Of a stretch of 64,000 nt of DNA, positions 12,703 to 22,350 are shown piece by piece; the stretch's first letter is position 1; each line of letters begins with the position of its first letter. The stretch is from NCBI GenBank assembly GCA_946406115.1, contig OX291544.1, positions 30,335,521 through 30,399,520 on the forward strand, given 5' to 3'. This stretch comes from Apoda limacodes (Eukaryota; Arthropoda; Insecta; Lepidoptera; Limacodidae). A model generated the notes under the pieces. That model had not been told where the DNA came from and ran no database searches. It was given only the letters and a program-made list of their open reading frames with translations. The translations under genes and the position numbers were made by a program.

Positions 12703-13422
12703 TTAATCTATTCGAAGTCTAGGTTGTGGGGTAGGATCTTGAATTGTTTCAAGTTCTACATTATAAGTTTCCGTCCCCCTTCTTTTTGTTAATATATGTA
12801 ATAGGTTTCGACAAAAGCCACTTTTGCAACAATAGTACATTACAAAGCTTATAAATAAGATTACAAATATAATGGTAAGTATAGGAAAGCTAATGTGTTT
12901 CTTGAAATCTGGTTGTTTAGTTACAATCTGGTCAAGTTCTTTAATTACGTCATCAGCCACTTTGTTAAGATTCTTAAGATCATTCCAGTTTACATTGGAT
13001 ATTTTGTTACCGGAAATATTGAGCTGTAGTTGTTGGAATTCCTTATAATAACAACAAATATCTTCAATTAGATTAAAATCGGATTTAATTGTTTTAATAC
13101 CAACTTTTGTATTTGATTTAGCTATTAACTTAGTATCTTTACAAAATGCAATACAACTAGAGTTCATGTTAAGTACACCAGTACCTGATATAGTGATTTC
13201 AGTTATTTCGGAGTTACATTCAATCGACAATTTCGTAGGCTCTGATTGTACATATAGCCATTTGTTATTTTGAAGTCTTTGCCAAACGTCTATGTGGCCG
13301 TAAATAAATTTACTGTTACAATTTTCTGGCAACTTAGAGACGGCTTTAACCATGATTTCAGTTTCACAAATGGGATTATTGGTCGTGCTCAAAGTATCTA
13401 TGGTGTTGCAACAAGATTTCAT
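12703..13422 (-). pseudogene. env: env, C-terminal part (ectodomain stem, TM anchor, tail)
   Basis: An open frame of 239 codons covering the membrane-proximal half of the envelope protein. It is cysteine-containing (paired Cys near residues 4-5, 19, 35, 69, 90-94 and 123-124). A hydrophobic anchor spans about residues 177-199 (ISFPILTIIFVILFISFVMYY), followed by a roughly 40-residue tail with a KRR basic cluster. It overlaps the upstream env frame at 13376-13422 in a different frame, so a single small indel separates the halves. The first ATG of this frame is probably not a real start. Role in the family: type I membrane fusion protein related to baculovirus F. Its position just upstream of the polypurine tract is standard for errantivirus env. 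Confidence 0.85.
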
Positions 13423-14509
13423 TTAAGATTGGTTTACATAGATCTAGATTTTCTAGGTTACAGTAAGTCATTTTATCTTTTCTTAATCCTATGTACTGTT
13501 TTGTAGGTGCTATCAATGCGTATGAGTTTGGCGCATTAAAATCTTGTGGCACCGGTATCGGTATACTTTTGTATAAATCGTATTCCATTACATCTACAAT
13601 TGGTATCTTAACTACAAATATAATATTATTATCTATAAAATATGACACTAATTCAGAAAGGTTAATTAGTACATGGATATTGTCTAAATCTAACGTAACA
13701 GCAAATTCCTTAAACTTAGGTAAATATCTAAAATTACTTACAATGTCATTAAACAGTTGTTTAGGAGTAACAATAGATGGGTGTAAGGTATTGTTTTTAG
13801 CAAATAGTATAGCATTCACTGTATCTTCTACCTTAAAAGATAGGGTTAACAGATTATATTCCAATACATTTAGGACGTCATTAATACTGTTCCAGAAGAT
13901 GATTTCATTGGTGATTTGGGATACATTTTGAATGGCTAAGGATAATTTATCAATTGCTTCACCAAGTCTAACTTCGTTCTGGTTCATTTCGATGATGCTT
14001 TTGTTAAAATTAGAGATGGCTGATTTGGAAATAGCTATATTTTGAGTTATAGCAGACGTTAGTTTCTTATCATTATCAAAAAGGGCATGCAGAGCACTAT
14101 CATATTTAATAGCGTCATCTTCGTCCAGGGTACCAAATATATGTTTAAAATCCGTGCCAATCCCAGAAAACCATGGTGATCTTTTTGATTTGTTTGATAT
14201 TAGGTGTGACATGGATTCGTAATCACGAGATATATCTTTGAAGAGAGAGTCGAGTGGTTGGATCATGTTATGGCATTCTACGTTACTAATAGCTTGGTTT
14301 TGTTGGCAAAGAAATCTTACTGTGCTAAAAATGATTTTAATGTTTTCTATGTGGGCAGGTATAAAACTAATGTCTAAAGGTATAACTATATGTATATGGT
14401 CATTAACTATTCTAATCGTACCTATCGGTTCGAAGTGAATTCCTGGGCTTCGGTTAACTTGTTGGATGAAGTCTGTAGCGAAGGTAAGTTTACAACATAT
14501 TACAGCCAC
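13376..14509 (-). pseudogene. env: env, N-terminal part (F-like fusion protein)
   Basis: An open frame of 377 codons. Residues 106-110 are NKSKR, a dibasic furin-like cleavage site with Lys rather than Arg at P4. This is followed directly by a fusion-peptide region (SPWFSGIGTDFKHIFGTLDE, residues 111-130) of the type found in gypsy env and baculovirus F proteins. Residues about 140-230 are rich in Leu/Ile/Asn and suit the coiled-coil region after the fusion peptide. The start at 14509 is the first ATG after the integrase end; env is normally made from a spliced RNA, so a leader exon could contribute. The N-terminus is only weakly hydrophobic, so the signal peptide is uncertain. The frame ends prematurely at 13376 by a frameshift into the downstream half. 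Confidence 0.88.
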
Positions 14510-14710
14510 TCTGAAATGAGAATGGTAATAGGATGACTACGAGGTAAGTTTTATTATTTTTTTTTTGTATATAGTTTTAGTTCTAAGGCTTAAAGTATCT
14601 TAAGTTAGGTTATTTATTTTATATATATATATGTATGTATGTATACCTACGTCTATGATGTATCTAATAAATATTAATTATTATTTTCAGGTAGCGTCAG
14701 CTTCACTTCA
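14510..14710 (-). other. pol-env spacer of the provirus
   Basis: AT-rich spacer including an (AT)n/gtat microsatellite at 14620-14645. The minus strand just above 14710 still encodes, in another frame, a short basic INRRH-containing tail, showing that the end of integrase has been shifted out of frame. Confidence 0.6.
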
Positions 14711-16072
14711 TCAAAGTGGTGTTTGATGTGTCGTCGATTTATTAATAGGGACAACGTGTAGTTTCAGTGTATTTTGACCACCTTTCCATATCGGAGACAG
14801 GGCTTTTCTTAGTCTTAGGTGATTTTTGATGTACACGTAATCGCCTACTTTGTATTTTATGGTTCGTGTTCTTCTATCGTAATAGTTCTTAGATCTTTCT
14901 TTAGATTGTCTAATATTTTCGACGGCTTTTCCGCGGGATAATTTGAGGCGGTGATTAAGCATCTTTATGTACTCGGGATAAGTTGTTTCTGAGTGAATTT
15001 CATACACAGAGTCTGGGATAAATGGTTTGTGTCCAAAGAGGAGTTCGTATGGTGTAAATTGAGTTGTGCTGTGGACATTAGTATTATAGGCCAACATGGC
15101 TGTATATACATATCTGTGCCAGCCAGTCTGATTGTCGTTAATGTAAGATTTCGAATATTCTTTAAGAGTAGAATGGCTGCGCTCGAGTGCGCCTTGTGTC
15201 TGAGGATGGTAGGGGGAGGACCAGATCTGTTTTATCTTTAAAAATTCACAAGTTTTCTTAAATAGGTCAGCTGTAAAGTTTGGTCCTTGGTCAGTCACAA
15301 TTAATTTAGGTATACCAAATATAAAGATGAAGTGTATAAGACATTCGCAACACTCTTCTGCAGTGGTCGCTAGCATAGCATAGCTAGGATATGCACATGA
15401 GTACTTGGTAAGGTCATTTTGAATTGTCAGTATGAATCTTAGTTTAATTAGTTCGGCTTCTGGTAAGGGCCCAACGATATCTATACTTATGCGATCAAGA
15501 GGCCGAGTTGAGGTTGTGGTTATTTGCATCGGTGCTCGGTTTGTGAGCCTTAAGGCTTTGTTGGCTTGACATAATTTGCACTTTTTTACGTAGGTTTCAA
15601 TATCGTTGCCCATGTTTTTCCAGTAGTAGCGTTCTTTTATTCTATTGTACATCCTACTACAGCCTAGGTGTCCAGATATTGGTATGTCATTATTTTCTTT
15701 TAATATTTTCGGTGTCTCGCTTGGGACTGGGAATATCAAGCTATTGTGGTAGATATTTACTTTGATATTGGTGTTATGAAATAAGTATAGAAGCATATTA
15801 TAGATTTTGATAAATGAGTTTTTCTCGAAAGGGTTCTTAAAGTCTGATATAGCTACTTCATTTATAGTATCAGGTAATAGTATTAGTTCGTTTCTTATAG
15901 TTTTTAGTGTGTTAAACATGTAGACGTAAGGACATTCGTCAAAGTGGTGTTCTTTGTTGAATAATAGGTAGTATATTTTGTTGTTTGTTTCGATTCTTTT
16001 AGATGTGTATAACTGTCTTTCTTGTTTTTTTTTTTGTTGTTGTGATTTTTGGGTTTCGTCAGGGTTTGTCAT
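14711..16072 (-). pseudogene. pol: pol: integrase domain
   Basis: An open frame of 453 codons, the longest intact block of pol. The zinc-binding module has H135 and C165-x2-C168, but Asn replaces the expected first His near residue 128. The catalytic core has D198 (ISIDIVGPL), D261 (IVTDQGPNF) and E297 (GALERSH), with exactly 35 residues between the second Asp and the Glu, as in retroviral integrases (DDE). A YKVGDYVYIK motif typical of the C-terminal domain follows near residue 410. The last roughly 25 residues are out of frame relative to the family because of a small indel near 14745. The ATG at 16072 arises inside the polyprotein and is not a real start. Integrase inserts the cDNA and makes the 4-bp duplication seen at this locus. 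Confidence 0.9.
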
Positions 16073-16660
16073 ATGTCCTAGAATTCTTCAACATATGGGT
16101 TAGACTCGTCAAGGTCGATAGATGTTGGGATCAGTAGTGTTTTACAGGTGCTTTTCATTAGGCTTTCGTTGTGTTCTTTGATGTCGGTGTTAAAGTTGGT
16201 ATTTTTATTCAAGGTGGACTTCAAGTATTGTAAATAGTCGTCAGGGAGCAAATCAATTTCAGCTACGGGGTCACGATGGGTTTTAGTATTCGTGATGTTT
16301 GGTGATGAAGGTAAGTTTTCGTGATCACTGTTTTGTTCGTTTGGTAAAGGTTCAAGGGATTCTATGTTTGGTGTATTGTCGGTGTTTTGTATATTTGGTA
16401 AAGGTTCAAGGCGTTCAAAAACGTTTGGTGGACTAAAATCTATTTCTTGGCTGTTGAATGGGCTAATGTCAAGTGCATCTAAGTCTAGGAATTCGTTGTC
16501 TTGGTTTTGAGGTACAGGTTCTTGTGCAGGGTTTTCATGGCTAGTTTGATGTGTTGTAATTTTGTTGTCTGTGTTTTCGTGTTGGACAGGATTAACATGG
16601 AAACGAGATAAGGTGTCGGCGTTGCAATTTATTTTCCCCTTTTTTATATTCTATCTCATA
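16073..16660 (-). pseudogene. pol: pol: acidic Pro-rich linker between RNase H and integrase
   Basis: The minus strand encodes a low-complexity Glu/Asp/Pro/Asn-rich stretch, open for about 180 codons. It includes two near-identical segments of the form LEPLPNxQNxD, spaced about 25 codons apart (plus-strand caaatgttg-type repeats at about 16331-16420). Its frame is offset from the RNase H block by a 1-nt indel in an A/G run near 16640, and from the integrase block by another shift near 16080. Family members have an unconserved linker here, so its function is probably only spacing. Confidence 0.6.
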
Positions 16661-17440
16661 GTCGTATTCCTCAAGTTTTAGTCTCCATCTTATAAGTTTT
16701 GATCCAGGGTCTTTACAATTAAATAACCATTTTAAAGGTTTGTGGTCGGTCACTATTTTAAAACGGTGACCTCATACCTATATGAGGTATGGTCTGAAGG
16801 TTTTGGTTCCGAAAATAATAGCTAGACATTCTTTCTCTGTTACACTGTAGTTACTTTCGGCTTTATTTAAGGTACGTGAGGCATAAGCAATCGGGAGGTC
16901 ACTACCTATTGGTCCTTGGGAAAGAATAGCTGATATGGCGTAATTGGATGCATCACAGGTTAACACAAACGGTTTGAAAAAGTCTGGGTATATAAGTAAT
17001 GGTGCTGATGTCAATTTAGTTTTGAGGGTATCAAAGGATAACTGTTGCTCATTCTGCCACAAGAATTGAATGTCTTTCTTCAAGAGAGAAGTTAATGGTT
17101 TTGCTAGTTTAGAGAATTCTGGGATAAATCTTCGGTAGTATGAGACTAATCCTAGAAAGGACTTTATGTATTTTGGTGATTTTGGAATTGGAAATTTACT
17201 GACTGCTTTTACTTTGTCAGGGTTCAATTTGACTCCTTCGTCAGTGATCAGATGGCCTAAATATGACACTTCCTTTCGGAGAAATTCGCATTTGTCGGGT
17301 TGAAGTTTCAGGTTGAAGTCACGGAGTCTTTGGAAAACTTTGGATAGGTTTTTGATATGAGATGGTAGATCGTATGAGTATATAGCGATGTCATCGAGGT
17401 AGACAAATGCGTTTAGCCCTGTTAGAGCGGAATTCATCAA
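16661..17440 (-). pseudogene. pol: pol: RT palm C-terminus and RNase H
   Basis: The main open block is 16778-17440 (220 codons). It has FVYLDDI near residues 12-18, the catalytic YxDD box of RT motif C, then a SYLGHLI connection region and RNase H with FVLTCDASNYAISAIL (catalytic Asp) and NYSVTEKECLAI (catalytic Glu). The frame is then interrupted at 16765-16786 by about 9 extra bases that form a 20-bp inverted repeat (acctcata/tatgaggt) and carry two in-frame stops. The same frame resumes beyond with the TDHKPLKWL-type RNase H end, so the insertion is in phase but chain-terminating. RNase H degrades the RNA template during reverse transcription. Confidence 0.88.
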
Positions 17441-17753
17441 TCTCTGAAAGGCATCCGAAGGGCATACGATTAAATTCGAAATGTCCTTGAGGGACTGAGA
17501 AAGCTGTCTTCGCAGAATCTTCGGTTTTCATCCTAATCTGGTGGAATCCAGATGAAAGATTTAGGGTTGAAAAGTATTTACTCTTTCCTAACTGGTCTAA
17601 TATTTCGGATATATTGGGGATTGGATAAGAGTCTCCGATAGTTATGTCATTTAATTTTCTGTAATCTATAACAACTCTCCATTTGCGTTGTCCTGACGCA
17701 TCGGGTGAAGACCAAGGTGAGTTAGATGGTTTGATTATTTCGTCAATTAGCAT
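17391..17753 (-). pseudogene. pol: pol: RT fingers/palm, motif A changed
   Basis: An open block of 120 codons with the gypsy-type RT start: WRVVIDYRKLND, then YPIPNISEILDQL, then the motif A region YFSTLNLSSGFHQI. In active relatives the residue before the second Leu is the catalytic Asp; here the codon at 17559-17561 reads Asn, which would abolish metal binding. Upstream, the NSPWSSPDASGQ junction is shorter than usual and lacks the VVPKK-type segment. Downstream, about 17 bases of the PFGL...TFQ (motif B) region are gone, shifting frame into the next block at about 17440. This copy of RT is therefore dead several times over. Confidence 0.88.
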
Positions 17754-17781
17754 TTGGTTAATTTGGTTTTGGACTTCTTTC

Positions 17782-18897
17782 TTATCTATATGATTTGACG
17801 TGTATTGGTTCAGAGGGGTTTATTTTAATCTCGTGTTCTATTGCGTCTGTACATGACAGTCTCTCGTGTGGTAAGTGAAAAATGTCCGAATAGTTTGAAC
17901 AAATATCGAGTAAGGATGTGGTTTCTTCTTTATTTAGGTGTGGTGTTCGTAATAGGTCTAAGACTTCTTGCGTTCTGTCATAGGTAGTTCTACTAACATT
18001 TCCAGCAGTAGAAAGATTGTAGATTAATTCGTTTTTATGATATTGGAAGGGTGACAACTTGAGTTTCAAAACTGAATTTATGGATAAAGGGGATGCAGAG
18101 ATGTTAACTACGGATATATTTATTCGGGAATTGTCCTTTACTTTGACTACACAGTTTGCTATAAGTAGATTTTCGACTAGGTTCTGATCTAATATAAGTC
18201 CTTCTCTTAGTTCGGGGTTGAGAACTGAACATTCTATTACGGTTTCAGTTCGAGCAGGAATCGTGTAACTAGGTTCGTTATATTCCATTTTTAGATTGCA
18301 TTTATTCAGTTCCAAGATATCATTTGCGTAATTTATTTTTCCGTTCATAACACTTAAAAGATCGGTGCCTATTATTCCATCATAAGGTAAGTAGATTCCA
18401 TTCACTATGTGAAATTGACAAGTTACGGAACCGAAGGTGATAGGTATATGTCCTAATGTAAACATGGGGGTTTTTGAGGGATCAATTCCTTTAAATTTTA
18501 TTTTATGGTCAGTTATTGTTGGTGAATTTTCAATAGAAGATGTTTTTATTAGGCTAATAGATGCACTAGAGTCTACAAGGAATGACAGTGGCTTAGAAGA
18601 TACTGATGTTATGACTTTAATGAATGGTAAGAACTTTTTTGAATGATTATTTGAAATGTTGTATATTTTATTGTCTATTTTTTTTGTTTCAGGTGCTGAT
18701 TTTGTTGGAGTGCTATAAGAAGAGATGTTTACGTTACGAGTTTGGGGCTGGTTACCCGGTTTGTTAGCTAGACATGGAAGTTTCTGATTTAAATCTATAT
18801 TTTTGCTATGATTTTGGGGCTAGTTACCCGGTTTGTTAGCTAAAGGTTTAGGTTCATTATTTATTATGTTTTCAGTTTGGGGCTGTGTTTTGTTGAT
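17782..18897 (-). pseudogene. pol: pol: retropepsin-type protease and start of RT
   Basis: One reading frame runs from about 18897 down to a stop at 17782, broken by a TAG at 18820-18822. The protease active site is FLVDSSASI (Asp codon at 18571-18573; DSSA in place of the more common DTGA), and the flap/second-half motif is GIIGTDLL near residue 35 of the 227-codon ATG-initiated part (18465-17782). The end leads into the RT N-terminus (HEIKINPSEPIHVKSYR) and is lost to a small deletion. The segment 18730-18895 contains imperfect repeats of a PQNGPKNA peptide. Retropepsin cleaves the Gag-Pol precursor. Confidence 0.82.
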
Positions 18898-18958
18898 TTA
18901 AGAACGTGGGTATCGGCTTCTATGTATACTCTTCCCGTGCGATACCTAGCGGGAATGT

Positions 18959-19958
18959 TTACTCGTTTAAATTAAGGTTATCTATTTCGTCGATTCCTTG
19001 TGGTTCTAGGTCAGCATGTTCTTTAGTGTTTATTCGGTTGTCGCGTCTTTCAAAGCGATTATTAGAATTTTGGAAGCTAGTGGAAGGTTGTTGATTGTTA
19101 GGGTCTCCGTACCGTCTATTTTTGTATTCTCTTTTACGGCAATTATCAGTAATGTGTCCAGAGGTCTTGCAGTATCGGCAAAACATCGGTATTACTCTAG
19201 GGTAATTTATTGGGTTAGGGTTTGTTTCTGGAGCGGCACGGAAATTAGGTCGAAACTGATAGTCTCTAGGTGGTGATTAGCGCTGGAAACGATTTCCAAC
19301 ATATCTTGGGTTACTGGAAAAAGACGGTGAAGAAGAGGGCATATTTCTTTTACTAGCGGCTTGGTGGTATTTTTCTTCAGATAAAGCGAAATTTATTGCT
19401 TCATTTAAGGTTTTTGAATCTCGACATCTTACCACAACAGACAGGTTTGTATGAAGTCCTGTTATAAACGTTTAAAGAGCTAAGTCTTCCATAGAGGCGA
19501 TACGGCCAACTAGTTCGTCTCTTTTATTAGTAATTGTGTTTATATTAATTTCTGTCAAAAGTTTTGACAGACAGCATTCTATTCTCAGACCGAACTCATT
19601 GATTGTTTCGTTATAATTTTGTTTCAGGTTTTGCAGTTCAAAGATCAAAGCCGGATAATGTTTTTGTTCGCCATATTGCGATTTTAAAAACTCCTCAAGT
19701 TGAGTCCAAGAAGTGAACTCTTTAATAGAGCAGGCTTTTTGTGCTCGTCCCGTTAGTTGACTTATTATATATTTCAACAGTAAATCTTGTTGATTTTGTG
19801 ATTCAAAATTGATTGCATTGCGGCAATTATTCAAGAATGGGGTCAACTCCTCTCGGTTTCCGTAGAATTTATTTAAAAAATTTGATAAGAATTCCTATGT
19901 CGACGCTGTCTACATGAACAGCAGCCGTAGTTTCTTTTTCTTTCGTTTATCTAGGCAT
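18959..19958 (-). pseudogene. gag: gag (capsid and CCHC nucleocapsid)
   Basis: From an ATG at 19958 the element encodes a Gag-like protein of roughly 330 codons. In-frame TAA codons occur at 19947-19949 (codon 4), 19472-19474 and 19277-19279, and there is a frameshift near 19880. The best block is 19472-19846, an alpha-helical capsid-like stretch (LLKYIISQLTGRAQKAC, then LKSQYGEQK and LQNLKQNYNETINEF). The C-terminal block 18959-19186 has one zinc knuckle CRYCKTSGHITDNC, an exact C-x2-C-x4-H-x4-C. The gag stop at 18959 and the first open position of the protease frame (18897) do not overlap, so the normal Gag-Pol frameshift window is also damaged. Gag packages genomic RNA into particles. Confidence 0.82.
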
Positions 19959-20700
19959 GATTATTCTTTGTTATTAAGATTATATCGTACAGAAAAGGTT
20001 TGTTTACTTCTCCGAATTGCAGTAGGGAGCTAAGCAATGCACGCGGTGACTAAACAATTGTGCAGTCGTGAAATATAAACAGTTCGGATTGTTATTGTTA
20101 TAGTTAGATGAATCGGGCTTGGATCTCTATGAAATTTATTTGTAACAAGTCGAATGAGCTTAAATAAAAGTTATTTGACTTAATTGTAGGAAGACTTAAT
20201 TGTTGTTCAAGTTAGATGAGTATTGACAAATAGCTTAGTAGTTGTCAGATCGTAGATTTAAAGTTTATAAAATTGACAAAAATATTCTTTTCTGAAATGT
20301 TTGAAAAATAATCACTCACAGTACTCGTAGATAGTTCTTGTGGTTATTCATACTGGTTTACTGTGCCTGTGCCCCGCAAGCGTTGGACTGGAACGGTTTC
20401 GAGGAAGTTGGCAGATTTTGACAGTTTCTCGTACAGCAGGTCGGAGGTTTTCGTTGGCTAGTAGATATAGCGAAGTTTGTATGGATGTCGGTGATGATGA
20501 TGAGTAGGTTTTCTTTTCTTTCTCTTTTGTAGGTTTCAGGCGTTGCGATTGAAATTGTAGCGCGGCACTGAATTTTCTTAGTGAAAGTTAATGGTTCACA
20601 CTTTTGTAGAATATTTCACTTTAATAGTTCACTAGAAGAACAAAGTCACTTCACTTTCAATAGTTCTAAGGGCGTTTCCCGGATTTATTTTAAAAATCCC
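19959..20700 (-). other. 5' untranslated leader of the provirus
   Basis: About 740 bases between the primer binding site and the gag ATG, with no supportable reading frame. In this position errantiviruses carry packaging and splice-donor signals; none can be pinpointed by eye. Confidence 0.6.
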
Positions 20701-20714
20701 TTTAGCTGCCACCA
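20701..20714 (-). other. primer binding site, tRNA-Leu type
   Basis: Minus strand reads TGGTGGCAGC one base inside the 5' LTR. It is complementary over 10 nt to a 3' end of GCTGCCA plus CCA, which is the acceptor end of the eukaryotic tRNA-Leu isoacceptors that start GGTAGC. tRNA identity is inferred from remembered tRNA sequence. Confidence 0.65.
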
Positions 20715-20715
20715 A

Positions 20716-20976
20716 TGTTATAGGAGTCCACGTAAATGTCTTTTTAAAAAAAGAAACTTTGTACACGAAAAATAGGCTTTTATTAATAAGATTAAATATG
20801 GATTAGAAAATTGGCAATTGTCGAATATTGAATTCGGAAACGATAAGTAGCGACCGAGAGATGAAACTGGACTGACTCACCGGGACTAGTCTCTGGGTAG
20901 CGTCGTCACGGAAAAGCTAACTCAGCATTTAAAAGTTAGGGTTCAGCATTAACTCTTGTTAAACAGATATATAACA
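20716..20976 (-). repeat. 5' LTR of the provirus
   Basis: 261 bp, same ends as the 3' LTR (tgttata...tataaca), five substitutions between them. On the minus strand it has a gtcagtcc initiator-like motif (plus-strand 20868-20885 region) that could set transcription start, and an aataaa hexamer at 20779-20784. Followed outside by GTTC at 20977-20980. Confidence 0.95.
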
Positions 20977-20980
20977 GTTC

Positions 20981-22080
20981 GAATACTTTTACTCAATTAT
21001 TGCAGATGCCCATAATTATTGTGCAATGAACATACAGAAAGAAAGAAAACCGTTTATTCATTGAAACAAAGACAACATACATAAATAATTTACAATTTAA
21101 TCACAAATTTAAAATTTCCGATCACTAAACATAAAAAGTAAACAAAAATGGAGGATGTCTCCGTACTCATGAAATACCTGTGTGAAGAATGTTTTGCCAA
21201 AGCATATCCTGCAAATGTAGAATATATATATTATTTTCCATTTTTATGAGAATTATATAGAATAATGTGGGATAAGTAAAAAGTCAAATAAAATATTACG
21301 TTTTCCAAAATCTTTTTTCCACAAATCTCCTAAAACAGAGTTCAATAAGTATGTTGATTTTTCATTACTTATTTGTGTTTTACTTGAATCCTGAGAAAAT
21401 AAATTGATTTATTTGTTGTACTCCTACCTGAAAGCATATGACTAAATAACCCACCAGACCGATAGCTTAGAACAAAGTTTCAAGAATCATACCTAAACTG
21501 ACAGGGTTGTCAACAGACACATTTTAAATAGTTTTCGTCCTTCAGTTCAATGTATGGAGCTATCCCTAAATTTTTTTTCTTAATTTCATTACAAATCTGT
21601 GTAGCGGTTCTTAAGACTTTCATATAAAATTTCATCACAATCTACATTTGCAAAGATAGCGGTATTAAAACGCTGTGACATACGGATAGACGGACGGAAA
21701 TGATGGATTTCTAAGGACCTTTTTGCCATTTGGCTATGGAACCCTAACAAAGATCTCTGATTTTATTTGTATTTAGTAGGGAGGTACCAATAATATAATT
21801 ATGCATATTTATGTGTATAAAATAATATATGCATGGTTATATGTATCATAATTATTGTAGCTACCTACGTTTTATAAGATTCACCTTCCTATTGTAATTG
21901 TTAAGCCAACTTAGGATAAAAAAATATGGGTATTTACCTGTCAAGATCTTTTGGGTATGTAAAAAGGAAATTTCATTTGTTTTATTAGAATTGTTCATAC
22001 ACACAGTACATGTATTTGGTATTTCTAAAAGGCTTTGCACTACTCGATAGCAAACACTAAAATAACTATAATTTTAATCG
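20981..22080. other. intergenic; ggttccgt-family tail at 21674-21750
   Basis: No gene seen. The only structured item is a plus-oriented tail of the ggttccgt family at 21674-21750: tacggatagacggacggaaa, then ttttgccatttggctatgga and accctaac. Confidence 0.55.
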
Positions 22081-22350
22081 CGCGCACTCACATACGAAGC
22101 CCTGAAATGCGCACGCTCACTGAGCCATTTGAAACCAGTTTTTACTCTAGCGGGCGTCAGACCTCGCCCCGCGCGCTGTGTCGGTGACAGGCCACGCACA
22201 CACCCGTGCTTGTATTAGTGCTCTCGCTTGCGCCGGTTGTTTGAAGCTATCAGTCTGTAGGTTATTTAGTTATGTGCTAAAAGTGTCAATGAAAAGGAGC
22301 GGCAAAATGCCTCCCGCACGCGCCCACTGACGTTTCGTGAAAAGACTTGC
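22078..22350 (+). promoter_or_regulatory. CpG-rich promoter-like island with initiator
   Basis: A roughly 270-bp block rich in CG dinucleotides (gcgcgc, cgccccgcgcgctg) amid AT-rich DNA. At about 22249-22256 it contains ctatcagtctg, matching the arthropod initiator TCAGTY. A 13-codon open frame starting ATGAAAAGG lies about 35 bases downstream. No coding exon or clear splice donor follows, so a first exon of an unseen gene is possible but unproven. Confidence 0.3.

Larger units (their letters stand above)
12383..20976 (-). mobile_element. errantivirus-type (gypsy group) endogenous retrovirus, complete but defective
   Basis: An 8,594-bp provirus on the minus strand. It has two 261-bp LTRs that begin tgttata and end tataaca, and a 4-bp GTTC target duplication (12379-12382 and 20977-20980), as expected for gypsy integrases. 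A polypurine tract abuts the 3' LTR and a tRNA-type primer site abuts the 5' LTR. Gene order in element orientation is gag (CCHC knuckle), protease, RT, RNase H, integrase, env, which defines Errantivirus in Metaviridae. The LTRs differ at 5 of 261 positions by direct comparison. Gag and pol carry many stops and frameshifts and env carries one frameshift, so this copy cannot encode intact proteins. Confidence 0.95.

Noticed and set aside
13491..13931. 146-codon plus-strand frame
   Set aside because: It lies antisense to env, whose minus-strand frame has a coherent domain structure; the plus frame is a shadow.
12703..14509. two separate env-like genes
   Set aside because: The two frames overlap by about 47 bp and together give one ordered fusion protein; a single frameshifted gene is simpler.
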